A DNA stretch of 64,000 bases from Lachnospiraceae bacterium (lineage in GTDB: Bacteria > Bacillota > Clostridia > Lachnospirales > Lachnospiraceae), in assembly GCA_014804785.1 (NCBI GenBank), contig JAAUZD010000022.1, forward strand, positions 34,947-98,946, in the 5' to 3' direction. Positions 52,447 through 61,663 of the stretch are shown one piece after another; position 1 is the stretch's first letter, and each line of letters starts with the position of its first letter. The translations under genes and the position numbers were made by a program. Under the pieces are notes generated by a model, which saw only the letters and a program-made list of their open reading frames with translations, was not told the DNA's origin and searched no databases.

Positions 52447-53571
52447 ATGGATTTAATGGACTTACGGGAACTGCTTGATGAGATTGACGCTCAGATTGTG
52501 GAGTTGTATGAGAAGAGAATGGATTTGTGCAGGCAGGTGGCAGAGTATAAGATTGAAAACGGGAAAAAAGTATTTGACAAGGCGAGGGAAGAAGAAAAGC
52601 TCCGCAAGGTGAAATCGTTGACCCACAATGAATTTAACAGCCATGGAATCGAAGAATTGTTCGAGCAGATTATGTCCATCAGCCGTAAGCTCCAGTACCG
52701 TCTTTTGGCAGAACATGGAAGTACTTTAAAACTGCCTTTTATCGGAGTGGACAAGTTGGATATTGGAAAGGCAAGAGTAGTGTTTCAGGGAGCGGAAGGG
52801 GCTTACTCCCAGGCGGCGATGATGCAGTATTTCGGAGAGCAGGTGAACAGCTTTCATGTAGATACGTTTAGGGACGCAATGATTGCCATTGATGAGGGAA
52901 GCGCTGATTTTGCGGTGCTCCCCATAGAAAATTCCACGGCGGGAATTGTCAGTGAAATTTATGATCTGCTGGTGGAATTTGAAAATTATATTGTCGGGGA
53001 GCAGATTATTAAGATAGAGCATTGCCTTATGGCAGTTCCGGGAACGAAAATCGAAGATATTAAAACTGTTTATTCCCATCCTCAGTCATTGATGCAGTCG
53101 GCAAGATTTTTAAAGGATTATAACTGGCAGCAGATCAGTATGCAGAACAATGCTTTTGCAGCCCAGAAGGTTGCGCAGGACAAGGATAAGGATAAGGCGG
53201 CAATCGCAAGCGCTTATGCGGCAGAGCTTTATGGACTTGATGTGCTTAAGAGGGGCGTGAATCAATCCAGTACCAACTCCACCCGGTTCATCATTGTAAC
53301 GAATCAGAAGATTTTTCTTGAAAATGCCGGGAAGGTGAGCATTTGTTTTGAGGTTCCCCATGAGAGCGGTTCTCTTTACCATATGCTTTCTCATTTTATT
53401 TACAATAATCTGAACATGAACAGAATCGAGAGCAGACCTATAGAAGGAAGGAACTGGGAATATCGTTTCTTCATTGATTTTGACGGAAATTTATCTGACA
53501 GTTCTGTAAAGAATGCGCTGAGGGGACTGCGTGAGGAAGCAAGAAACATGAAGATTCTGGGAAATTACTGA
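52447..53571 (+). CDS. pheA: Bifunctional chorismate mutase / prephenate dehydratase
   Basis: A 374-residue enzyme of phenylalanine synthesis. Residues about 1-90 are the helical AroQ chorismate mutase (LRELLDEIDAQIVELYEKRM). From about 108 comes prephenate dehydratase (VFQGAEGAYSQAAM, VLPIENSTAGIV, NQSSTNSTRFIIV with the TRF triad). The C-terminal ACT domain holds the ESRP motif (RIESRPIEGRNWEYRFFIDF), the phenylalanine-binding site. It stands alone. The ribosome site AAAGG is 12 bases away. Confidence 0.95.
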   Translation: MDLMDLRELLDEIDAQIVELYEKRMDLCRQVAEYKIENGKKVFDKAREEEKLRKVKSLTHNEFNSHGIEELFEQIMSISRKLQYRLLAEHGSTLKLPFIGVDKLDIGKARVVFQGAEGAYSQAAMMQYFGEQVNSFHVDTFRDAMIAIDEGSADFAVLPIENSTAGIVSEIYDLLVEFENYIVGEQIIKIEHCLMAVPGTKIEDIKTVYSHPQSLMQSARFLKDYNWQQISMQNNAFAAQKVAQDKDKDKAAIASAYAAELYGLDVLKRGVNQSSTNSTRFIIVTNQKIFLENAGKVSICFEVPHESGSLYHMLSHFIYNNLNMNRIESRPIEGRNWEYRFFIDFDGNLSDSSVKNALRGLREEARNMKILGNY

Positions 53572-53650
53572 CAGACAGATAAGTGATTTGAAAGATAAAA
53601 ACGTTGCCGTATATACAGGTTTGCGTAAAATGTTTTAGGATGGAAAGAAA

Positions 53651-54961
53651 ATGAGAGAACAGGAATTAATTGTATACAAGGATTTTCAAAAAGATGAGGG
53701 CAGGATTCTTTATGATATGGTCTGGCTCATGGAACATTATCAGGATACATATTATAATAGAGAGGATATGGCAGGGCTTTTGTACGAGTGTATCCACCGC
53801 CTGCTTGAGATGGCGGGGAACCATGGATTTTACGGTAATCTGTGGCACTGCTATTTATCGAACCTTCTGGTAAACAATGAAAACAGTTACAGCAAGGCAT
53901 GCGAAATCAGAGGAGCGGTAGAGGGAACAATCAACCGGGCGGTACTCCATGACATTGTCATTTTTAAGGAGTTTTTTGATTACGACTTTTCAGACATGGT
54001 AAGCACCCTTGGTGTGGAAGGCTTTGACCTGATTACAGATTATGTGTCCAGCGACAGCGAAAGTAAAGTTTATAACAGCCGTATCAGGGAAAGAATCTGT
54101 TCCCTGGCAGTTAAATTTACCAAAAACCATACACCGGATGAGATGAAGGATACACTCACTGAATTTTATAAGGATTACGGAGTGGGAAAATTCGGACTTC
54201 ACAAAGCGTTCCGCGTAGTACATGACGGAGATGGGGTACAAATCGTTCCGATTCAGAATATTGCTCATGTGTACTTAAATGATCTGGTGGGATATGAGAT
54301 TCCCAAACAAAAACTGATTGAAAATACAGAAGCCTTTGTGGAGGGAAGAAAAGCCAATAATTGCCTGCTCTTTGGTGATGCAGGAACAGGGAAATCATCC
54401 AGCATCAAAGGAATTGCCAACGAGTACTATGAGAAAGGACTTCGGATTATAGAAGTGTACAAGCACCAGTTCCAGGATTTGAATGAGGTGATCACTCAGA
54501 TTAAGAACAGAAATTACAAGTTCATCATATACATGGACGATTTAAGTTTTGAAGATTTTGAAATTGAATATAAATATTTAAAGGCAGTGATAGAGGGAGG
54601 TCTGGAAAAGAAGCCTAAGAATGTGCTGATTTATGCAACCTCTAACAGGCGTCATCTGGTACGTGAAAAATTTTCAGATAAAGAAGAAAGAAGAGATGAC
54701 CTGCATGCAGGAGACACCGTTCAGGAAAAGCTTTCGTTAGTATCCCGGTTCGGTGTTACGATTTTCTTTGCAGCACCGGATAAAAAGGAATTTCAGAATA
54801 TCGTAAAGGTGCTGGCAGAGCGTTATCATGTTTCCATGCCGGAGGAAGAACTTTTGCTTGAGGCGAACAAGTGGGAACTGGCTCATGGCGGACTTTCCGG
54901 AAGGTGTGCGCAGCAGTTCATTGATTACTTACTTGGAAAGAGAGGAAATTCATGTCAGTAA
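53651..54961 (+). CDS. DUF815-type AAA+ ATPase
   Basis: A 436-residue ATPase. An N-terminal helical part of about 200 residues precedes the AAA domain: Walker A NCLLFGDAGTGKSSSIKGIA, Walker B FIIYMDDLSFEDFE and sensor segment VLIYATSNRRHLV. This matches DUF815, a family of unknown role. It overlaps the exopolyphosphatase gene by 10 bases, and polyphosphate kinase follows, so all three are likely one operon. Confidence 0.85.
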   Translation: MREQELIVYKDFQKDEGRILYDMVWLMEHYQDTYYNREDMAGLLYECIHRLLEMAGNHGFYGNLWHCYLSNLLVNNENSYSKACEIRGAVEGTINRAVLHDIVIFKEFFDYDFSDMVSTLGVEGFDLITDYVSSDSESKVYNSRIRERICSLAVKFTKNHTPDEMKDTLTEFYKDYGVGKFGLHKAFRVVHDGDGVQIVPIQNIAHVYLNDLVGYEIPKQKLIENTEAFVEGRKANNCLLFGDAGTGKSSSIKGIANEYYEKGLRIIEVYKHQFQDLNEVITQIKNRNYKFIIYMDDLSFEDFEIEYKYLKAVIEGGLEKKPKNVLIYATSNRRHLVREKFSDKEERRDDLHAGDTVQEKLSLVSRFGVTIFFAAPDKKEFQNIVKVLAERYHVSMPEEELLLEANKWELAHGGLSGRCAQQFIDYLLGKRGNSCQ

Positions 54962-56493
54962 AAACTTTTGCAGCGATTGATGTCGGTTCCTATGAACTAT
55001 CCATGAAAATATTTGAAGTGTCGAAGACGAGAGGCATGCGGGAAATCGATCATATCAGACACAGCATCGATATGGGAACGGAAACCTACAGCACCGGCAA
55101 GCTTTCTCACGACAGAGTGGATGAACTCTGCCGGGTGCTCCGCGAATATTCTGACATCATGAAGTCTTATCAGGTGACCGACTATATGGCATATGGAACC
55201 AGTGCCATAAGAGAGTCCAAAAACAGGGCAATTTTACTGGACCAGATTGAACAAAGAACGGGAATCAGGATTGCCGTCCTTAGTAATTCAGAGCAGCGTT
55301 TTCTGGATTATAAGTCGATTGCTTTTCAGGGAGAGGGATTTCAGAAGATTATTGAAAATGGAACCGCCATCTTAGATATTGGGGGAGGAAGCATTCAGAT
55401 TTCCCTGTTTGATAATGATACACTGGTATCTACTCAGAATATGAAGCTGGGGGTTTTGAGGATTCAGGAGAGCTTAAATCATCTGGATGCCAGTATCAGT
55501 CACTATGATATGCTTATCGGAGAGATGGTGGAATCCCAGATGAATGTTTACAAAAAACTCTATCTGAAGGATCGTGAGATTAAGAATATTATCATAGTAG
55601 ATGATTATATTTCTTCAATTGTAAAACGTAGGGAGAACGGCGGTACTATAAGGGGATTTGCGGATAAAAAGACGTTGGATTACTATACACAGATTTGTCA
55701 GAACAAAAATTTGCCAGAACTGGCAAGAACGCTTGATATGCCTGAAGATAATATGCCGCTTTTGTTTATTTCCATGGCTCTTCTGCGGAATATTATGAAT
55801 AACATGGGAGCAGACCAAATCTGGGCGCCAGGTGTGACTTTGTGTGACGGCATTGCCTATGAGTATGCGGAAAAGAACAAAATTATAGCATCCGCCCACG
55901 ATTTTGAGAAGGATATTATTGCCTGCGCACATAATATCAGCAAGCGATACCGAGGCAGTAAAAAGAGAAGTGAAACACTGGAGGGAATTGCGCTCACCAT
56001 ATTTGACAGTACGAGAAAGATACACGGGCTGGGAAAGAGAGAAAGGCTGCTTTTACAGATTTCCACTATCCTCCATGACTGTGGAAAATATATTAGTCTG
56101 GTCAATTTGGGAGAGTGTTCTTACAGTATTATTATGGCAACGGAAATTATAGGTTTGTCTCATCTGGAGAGGGAAATTGTTGCAAATGTAGTGAAATATA
56201 ATCATCTGGAATTTGATTACTATGAAATTAAGGGAATTCTGAGTTCTTTTGATAATGACGCCTACTTAAAGATTGCAAAGCTGACGGCAATCTTACGTCT
56301 TGCCAATGGACTTGATAGAAGCCATAAACAGAAATTCGGTAATATAAAAATCTCCTTAAAGGAGGATGAACTGGCAATCACAGTGGATACAAATGAGGAT
56401 ATCACATTGGAAAAAGGTCTTTTTGGCGCCAGGGCGGATTTCTTCAGGGAAGTGTATAATATAAGACCGGTAATCAGAAGAAAAAGAGTGTAA
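54952..56493 (+). CDS. ppx: Exopolyphosphatase/GppA-family phosphatase with HD domain
   Basis: A 513-residue Ppx/GppA protein. The actin-like fold opens AAIDVGSYELSMKIFEV and has the phosphate loop AILDIGGGSIQISLF with the catalytic glutamate region SNSEQRFLDY. After residue 310 comes an HD-type domain (STILHDCGKYISLVN, and VKYNHLEFDY). It hydrolyses polyphosphate or pppGpp. It sits directly before polyphosphate kinase, so polyP turnover is the likely role. AGAGGAAATT precedes the ATG. Confidence 0.9.
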   Translation: MSVKTFAAIDVGSYELSMKIFEVSKTRGMREIDHIRHSIDMGTETYSTGKLSHDRVDELCRVLREYSDIMKSYQVTDYMAYGTSAIRESKNRAILLDQIEQRTGIRIAVLSNSEQRFLDYKSIAFQGEGFQKIIENGTAILDIGGGSIQISLFDNDTLVSTQNMKLGVLRIQESLNHLDASISHYDMLIGEMVESQMNVYKKLYLKDREIKNIIIVDDYISSIVKRRENGGTIRGFADKKTLDYYTQICQNKNLPELARTLDMPEDNMPLLFISMALLRNIMNNMGADQIWAPGVTLCDGIAYEYAEKNKIIASAHDFEKDIIACAHNISKRYRGSKKRSETLEGIALTIFDSTRKIHGLGKRERLLLQISTILHDCGKYISLVNLGECSYSIIMATEIIGLSHLEREIVANVVKYNHLEFDYYEIKGILSSFDNDAYLKIAKLTAILRLANGLDRSHKQKFGNIKISLKEDELAITVDTNEDITLEKGLFGARADFFREVYNIRPVIRRKRV

Positions 56494-56524
56494 AGGATAT
56501 TCATAACAAAATGGGAGGATCAGT

Positions 56525-58657
56525 ATGATGAGTAAATCCAAATATGATGATCCAGGTTTTTATAGTAACAGAGAGTTGAGCTGGATCTTGTTTGATAAAA
56601 GAGTTTTAAGTGAGGCAAGAGATAAAAATAATCCGCTCTTTGAGCGTTTAAAATTCTTAAGTATCACAGCCTCCAATTTGGATGAGTTTTTTATGGTCAG
56701 AGTGGCATCCTTGAAGGATATGGTAAATGCGGATTATAACAAGCCGGATATTGCAGGGATGACGCCCGTGGAGCAGCTTGCGGCGCTGAATCAGGTGACG
56801 CATGAACTGGTAGCCCAGCAGTATACTGTCTATAACAGGGCGATTGTCCCCCAATTGGCTGTCAATGGTTTAAGAGTCATAAAGCGTCATGAGGAATTGA
56901 CAAAAGAGGAAGCAGTCTTTGTGGATCAATATTATGAAGAAAATGTTTATCCGGTACTGACGCCCATGGCGGTGGATTCGTCCCGTCCTTTTCCTCTGAT
57001 TCGTAACAAGACGCTTAACATAGGCGCACTTGTGAAAAAAAAGGAAGGGGACGGCAGTCTTGAATTTGCTACCGTGCAGGTGCCCGGTGTACTTTCAAGG
57101 ATTGTGCAGATTCCTTCGGCAAAAGAGGGGGAGAAGGTAGTCATCCTTTTGGAAGAGATTATAGAAAGGAACATACACAAGCTGTTTCTCAACTATGATA
57201 TCGTCTGTGCCTATCCTTTCCGCATTATGAGAAATGCAGATTTGACAATAGAAGAGGATGAAGCGGAAGATCTGCTTCAGGAAATCGAGAGACAGTTGAA
57301 AAAGAGGCAGTGGGGGCAGGCGATTCGTCTGGAAGTGGAAGAAGGAATTGACGTTAGACTGCTTGAAATCATAGAAAAGGAACTGCATGTGGCAAACGAA
57401 GATATATATAGAATCGATGGACCGCTGGATCTTACCTTTTTAATGAAAATGTATGGACTTCCCGGTTTCGACCATTTAAAAGAAAAAGCATATGCAGGTC
57501 CCCAGCCGGTGACAGATTTCCCGGCAGAATACGATATTTTTGAAAGAATCAGGGAAAAGGATATCATGTTGTTCCACCCTTACGAGTCTTTTGATCCTGT
57601 AGTTGAATTCATCAGGCAGGCAGCCAGGGATACGGATGTGCTTGCCATCAAGCAGACCCTCTATCGTGTCAGCGGTAATTCACCTATCATTGCCGCACTT
57701 GCCCAGGCTGCGGAAAATGGAAAGCAGGTTTCGGTGTTGGTTGAATTGAAAGCAAGGTTTGATGAGGAAAACAACATCGTATGGGCAAAAATGCTTGAAA
57801 AAGCCGGATGCCACGTTATCTATGGATTGGTGGGATTAAAGACACACAGTAAGATCACGCTGGTGGTGAGAAGAGAAGAAGACGGCATAAGGAGATATGT
57901 GCATCTCGGAACAGGTAATTATAATGATGCAACTGCCAAGCTATACACAGATATAGGGCTCTTTACCTGCTCGCCATCCATCGGAGAAGATGCCACGGCG
58001 GTATTTAATATGCTTTCCGGCTATTCGGAACCGCTTGGATGGAATAAGTTGTCACTGGCGCCTTTGTGGCTGAAAGACAGATTCCTGTTTTTGATAGGAA
58101 GGGAAAAGGAAAATGCCCTTGCAGGCAGGGGAGGACATATCATTGCCAAGATGAACAGCTTATGTGATAAGGATGTGATAGAAGCGCTTTATGAGGCAGC
58201 AGCAGCGGGTGTGAAGATTGAACTGATTGTCAGAGGAATCTGCTGTCTTAAGACGGGGCTTCCTGGAATCGGTGACCGCATCAGCGTGCGTTCGATTGTG
58301 GGAAATTTCCTAGAGCACAGCCGTATCTTTTATTTTGAAAATAATGGGAAAGCAGAATATTATTGTGCAAGCGCTGACTGGATGCCCAGAAATTTAGAGC
58401 GGCGTGTGGAAATCATGTTTCCGATAGACCAGCCCAGGTTGCAGAAAAGGCTGATGACGATATTGGAAATGCAGCTTAGAGATACGGTAAAAGCTCATAT
58501 ATTGACAAAGAATGGCACATATGAAAAAGTAGATAAGAGGGGAAAGGGATCATTCAATTCACAGCTAGAGTTCTGCCATATGGCGGTAAAAGCGGCGAAG
58601 ATGCAAAAACAGCTGGTGAATAACAGAGTATTTATCCCGGAAACACACCATGAATAA
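56525..58657 (+). CDS. ppk: Polyphosphate kinase 1
   Basis: A 710-residue enzyme that polymerises ATP phosphate to polyphosphate. Its four-domain layout starts SNRELSWILFDKRVLSEARD. The catalytic histidine lies in YVHLGTGNYNDATAKLYTDI and a second conserved one in GNFLEHSRIFYFEN; PLD-like motifs KTHSKITLVV and ASADWMPRNLERR follow. GGAGG lies before the ATG. Its end overlaps the Maf gene by eight bases. Confidence 0.95.
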   Translation: MMSKSKYDDPGFYSNRELSWILFDKRVLSEARDKNNPLFERLKFLSITASNLDEFFMVRVASLKDMVNADYNKPDIAGMTPVEQLAALNQVTHELVAQQYTVYNRAIVPQLAVNGLRVIKRHEELTKEEAVFVDQYYEENVYPVLTPMAVDSSRPFPLIRNKTLNIGALVKKKEGDGSLEFATVQVPGVLSRIVQIPSAKEGEKVVILLEEIIERNIHKLFLNYDIVCAYPFRIMRNADLTIEEDEAEDLLQEIERQLKKRQWGQAIRLEVEEGIDVRLLEIIEKELHVANEDIYRIDGPLDLTFLMKMYGLPGFDHLKEKAYAGPQPVTDFPAEYDIFERIREKDIMLFHPYESFDPVVEFIRQAARDTDVLAIKQTLYRVSGNSPIIAALAQAAENGKQVSVLVELKARFDEENNIVWAKMLEKAGCHVIYGLVGLKTHSKITLVVRREEDGIRRYVHLGTGNYNDATAKLYTDIGLFTCSPSIGEDATAVFNMLSGYSEPLGWNKLSLAPLWLKDRFLFLIGREKENALAGRGGHIIAKMNSLCDKDVIEALYEAAAAGVKIELIVRGICCLKTGLPGIGDRISVRSIVGNFLEHSRIFYFENNGKAEYYCASADWMPRNLERRVEIMFPIDQPRLQKRLMTILEMQLRDTVKAHILTKNGTYEKVDKRGKGSFNSQLEFCHMAVKAAKMQKQLVNNRVFIPETHHE

Positions 58658-59255
58658 GATGATACTTGCTTCCGCTTCCCCCAGGCGGCGGGAGCTGTTA
58701 GAGCAGATCGGGATGGCGTTTGAAGTCATGCCAAGTGATATAGAGGAAAAAACTGCAAGTCATGTGCCCTATGAAGTGGTCATGGAACTTTCAGGAATGA
58801 AAGCCATGGACATTTTTGAAAAACTTTCGTTGGAAGAGCGAGAGCAGGTTATAGTGGCAGGTGCAGATACGGTGGTGGCTGTTAAGGAACAGATCATGGG
58901 GAAGCCATCCGACAGAAAGAACGCAGAAGAAATGCTGTCCCTCCTGCAGGGAAAGACCCATCAGGTTTATACGGGTGTAACGTTGATCTGGCAGAAAGAA
59001 AAAGAGAAGCAGCCGTCAAAGCTTTCTTTTTATGAGAAAACGGAGGTGAGCATGTACCCCATGAGCATGCAGGAAATCTGCAGCTATGTAGATACAGGTG
59101 AACCTATGGATAAAGCCGGGGCCTATGGTATACAGGGGAAATGTGCCGCATTCATAAAGGAAATTCGGGGAGACTATTACAACGTTGTGGGTCTTCCAAT
59201 CGGCAGGTTGTATCAGGAGATAAAGAAAATAAACGATGAGGGACGTAAGTCATGA
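58650..59255 (+). CDS. maf: Maf-type nucleoside triphosphate pyrophosphatase
   Basis: A 201-residue protein. The Maf start ILASASPRRRELLEQIG is followed by VAGADTVVAV, the MLSLLQGKTHQVYTGVTL segment and GEPMDKAGAYGIQGK. Maf enzymes remove non-canonical nucleotides (dTTP/UTP-type). It overlaps ppk by eight bases and the next gene by four. Confidence 0.93.
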   Translation: MNKMILASASPRRRELLEQIGMAFEVMPSDIEEKTASHVPYEVVMELSGMKAMDIFEKLSLEEREQVIVAGADTVVAVKEQIMGKPSDRKNAEEMLSLLQGKTHQVYTGVTLIWQKEKEKQPSKLSFYEKTEVSMYPMSMQEICSYVDTGEPMDKAGAYGIQGKCAAFIKEIRGDYYNVVGLPIGRLYQEIKKINDEGRKS

Positions 59256-60049
59256 TTAAACTGATTGCATCAGATATAGATGGAACATTAATTCAGGATT
59301 CCACTCCGGATCTGTATCCGGAGATGGTAGAAACAATCAGGAAACTGAAAGAAAAAGGTATTTTGTTTTGTGCTGCCAGCGGCAGGCAGTATGGCAGCAT
59401 TAAAAATGTTTTCCGTGATGTGGCAGATGAGATAGCCTACATTGCAGAGAATGGCGCACACATCCGTTATCAACATAAAAATATTTCCGTAACCCCCATG
59501 AAACGGGAATATATTGAAGGAATCATAGAAATGCTCCGTCCATATTATGGAGAATGTGAGGCAATCATTTCTACGGCAAATGGTAGTCTTGTGGAAAGCA
59601 GAAACCAAGATTTTATCGATCTGATTACTTATGGATATCATAATGAATTCAGATGGGTGGAAGATGTATTGAAAGAAAAAGAGGAAATCATCAAGATTGC
59701 CGTTTATCGCAAAAAAAGCATCCGTGATTTAGGCGAAAGTCTTTTTATACCGTCTTGGGATAAAAAAGTCAAAGCATGTATGGCTGGCGAGGAATGGGTT
59801 GACTTCATGGATCGATCGGTAGATAAAGGAAATGGACTTAAAACGTTGGAAGCCTACCTTGGAATTAAGGAAGAAGAGACGATGGCATTTGGAGACAATG
59901 ATAATGATATTGGGATGATGCTCGCAGCGGGAGAGAGTTATGCAGTGGACACGGCAACAGAAGCAGTAAAGAATGCAGCAGGACATATTTGTCCCGGTTG
60001 GAGGGAAAAAGGTGTTTATCAGGTGATAAATTCACAATTTTTTTCATAA
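59252..60049 (+). CDS. Cof-type HAD phosphatase
   Basis: A 265-residue HAD-IIB phosphatase (Cof/YbiV group). The catalytic motif is IASDIDGTLIQDST, then CAASGRQYGSIKNV, the later SVDKGNGLKTLEAYLGI and AFGDNDNDIGMMLAAG. The C2-type cap is in the middle. Likely substrate is a sugar phosphate or flavin nucleotide. ATGA overlap with Maf. Confidence 0.92.
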   Translation: MIKLIASDIDGTLIQDSTPDLYPEMVETIRKLKEKGILFCAASGRQYGSIKNVFRDVADEIAYIAENGAHIRYQHKNISVTPMKREYIEGIIEMLRPYYGECEAIISTANGSLVESRNQDFIDLITYGYHNEFRWVEDVLKEKEEIIKIAVYRKKSIRDLGESLFIPSWDKKVKACMAGEEWVDFMDRSVDKGNGLKTLEAYLGIKEEETMAFGDNDNDIGMMLAAGESYAVDTATEAVKNAAGHICPGWREKGVYQVINSQFFS

Positions 60050-60052
60050 GTA

Positions 60053-60081
60053 TTGACTTAATATATGGAAATTCGCATAAT
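60053..60081 (+). promoter_or_regulatory. Promoter of the acidic small protein gene
   Basis: TTGACT (60053-60058)-17-CATAAT (60076-60081), followed 39 bases later by the ATG. Confidence 0.55.
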
Positions 60082-60120
60082 AATAGTACCAATTAGATTT
60101 TTGTCAAAGGAGGACAGGGT

Positions 60121-60387
60121 ATGCATGAATTTGATGATGCGGTATTACAGTGCTTTTTAGACAATCAGGGACAGTTGTTCCCGGAAGAAGATGTGGCTTC
60201 CAATCTGGAGGAGGCGGAGTCCTTTCTTGAGGAATGCCTGGCGGTAGTAGTGAACTCTGTTGAGGAAGTATGGGAATTTTTTGAGGAGGAAGGCATTGAT
60301 GTGGATGGTGCCAGAGGAGAAGAAATTCTTGAAGCCGATGAGGTTTTTGACGTTGGAGATGGAAGATATCTGATTGTCGAGGGATAG
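60121..60387 (+). CDS. Acidic small protein, unknown
   Basis: An 88-residue, strongly acidic cytosolic protein (SFLEECLAVVVNSVEEVWEF, EFFEEEGIDVDGARGEEILE, VGDGRYLIVEG). AAAGGAGG precedes the ATG and a terminator follows, so expression is likely. I do not recognise the family. A binding protein for a basic partner or metal is possible from charge alone. Confidence 0.72.
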   Translation: MHEFDDAVLQCFLDNQGQLFPEEDVASNLEEAESFLEECLAVVVNSVEEVWEFFEEEGIDVDGARGEEILEADEVFDVGDGRYLIVEG

Positions 60388-60421
60388 GAGTCAAAAGGAC
60401 AATTGAGTCATGAAGAAAATC

Positions 60422-60470
60422 AAAAAGAGCCTTCAAAGCAGTAACGGGATTGCTGCCTTGAAGGCTTTTT
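60422..60470 (+). terminator. Rho-independent terminator
   Basis: GAGCCTTCAA (about 60427-60436) pairs with TTGAAGGC (about 60458-60466) and GCAG with CTGC inside, followed by TTTTT. It ends the acidic protein gene. Confidence 0.85.
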
Positions 60471-60489
60471 GCATGTTCAAATAAATAGG

Positions 60490-60633
60490 GTGATCAAGGT
60501 GCTTTCGGGAGAAATAGATATAGAGGGGATTGAAGCCTGGATGGAAGAACAGGGAAGAAGTGAGGAACTGAGAAAAGCAGTTTCTGATCAGAATTATAGA
60601 GAACATTTATATGCGGAAGCAGGATTGGCTTAG
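60490..60633 (+). CDS. Possible 47-residue protein
   Basis: A GTG-started frame that ends at TAG 60631-60633 reads VIKVLSGEIDIEGIEAWM and then EEQGRSEELRKAVSDQNYRE. It has no convincing ribosome site and no upstream frame. Its amino-acid make-up looks protein-like, so it may be a small gene or the 3' remnant of a longer one. Weak call. Confidence 0.3.
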   Translation: MIKVLSGEIDIEGIEAWMEEQGRSEELRKAVSDQNYREHLYAEAGLA

Positions 60634-60926
60634 ATAATATCTTAACTGTATCATTACGTTTATGCTTTTGTACCAATTTTAAAAGTATGAAGAGGATTCT
60701 TAGTTTGAAAAAGAAATTGATGACATGATGACAAAGGAAAACATAAAATCAATAGACTTGATTCTTTTTAGAAGTTGTAATATAGTTTATATAGTAATTT
60801 TCTCTATAAATATTTATTTGTTTAAATTATTTTACTTTTTTGACAATTAAACAATGCACAGAGCCGTAATTGCTGCAATGCGGCAGTGATTACAAATATA
60901 AAATCGAGGAAGAGCAGGTGAGGCTT
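60634..60926 (+). other. AT-rich non-coding leader of the capsule locus
   Basis: No gene. It contains the promoter at 60758-60786 and a leader of about 135 bases. An imperfect hairpin near 60866-60893 is formed by GTAAT..CTGC and GCAG..ATTAC. TGATGACATGATGACA occurs once near 60717. Extending the following frame to 60870 would place coding sequence in this hairpin and is not supported. Confidence 0.5.
60758..60786 (+). promoter_or_regulatory. Promoter of the capsule locus
   Basis: TTGATT (60758-60763)-17-TATAGT (60781-60786), upstream of the CpsB-type gene. Confidence 0.55.
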
Positions 60927-61652
60927 ATGAATTCTTACATAGATATTCATTCCCACATTTTGCCCCAAATAGATGACGGAGCAGATAGTTTTGAAACGAG
61001 CATGAAAATGCTTCATATTGCATGGAAAAATGGAATAGGTGCGATTATTTTAACACCCCACAATAAGCCTATGCATCATAATGCCAGTCCGGCAACCATT
61101 CAGAAGCTAATTAAAAAACTGGAAGAAGAAGCATTGCATAGGGGAATAGAAATCCGGTTATATGCAGGAAATGAAGTTTATTACCGAAGTGATATTTTAG
61201 AAACACTTGAAGATATGCGAGCCTGTACCATGGCAGGTTCTTCCTATGTTCTGGTGGAATTTGGTCCCATGGACGACTTCGATTATATCAAAGGAGGAAT
61301 CTACAGAGTGCTTTCAGGCGGATACCGCCCAATTATTGCCCATATTGAGCGATATAGAAGCATATGCACAAAAGAGGAAAGAGTGGAAGAACTGATTGAA
61401 ATGGGATGTTATGTACAGGTGAATGCCGGAAGTATCATGGGGCAGTATGGATTTGGAGCAAAACGTTTTACCAGACGTCTGCTGAAACAGGATATGGTCC
61501 ATTTTATAGCGACAGATGCCCATAATGCTGACAAGAGAAAACCGGAGTTGGAGAACTGTGTACGATATATTAGCAGAAAATACAGCGAGGCGTATGCATC
61601 AAAACTTGTATATGAGAATCCTGTTCAGGTCATTAGGAACGAATATATATAA
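60927..61652 (+). CDS. CpsB/CapC-type tyrosine-protein phosphatase
   Basis: A 241-residue PHP-fold phosphatase. The metal-site motifs are DIHSHILPQIDDGADS, TPHNKPMHHN, GNEVYY, IAHIERYRSI and ATDAHNADKRKP. In capsule loci it removes phosphate from the CpsD kinase. The start at 60927 follows GGTGAGG. The next genes are the chain-length regulator and kinase, in the usual order for such a locus. Confidence 0.93.
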   Translation: MNSYIDIHSHILPQIDDGADSFETSMKMLHIAWKNGIGAIILTPHNKPMHHNASPATIQKLIKKLEEEALHRGIEIRLYAGNEVYYRSDILETLEDMRACTMAGSSYVLVEFGPMDDFDYIKGGIYRVLSGGYRPIIAHIERYRSICTKEERVEELIEMGCYVQVNAGSIMGQYGFGAKRFTRRLLKQDMVHFIATDAHNADKRKPELENCVRYISRKYSEAYASKLVYENPVQVIRNEYI

Positions 61653-61663
61653 GGAGAAAAGTG

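Noticed and set aside
60710..60735. TGATGACATGATGACA as another copy of the 11-bp regulator array
   Set aside because: The spacing is 8 bp and there are only two units.
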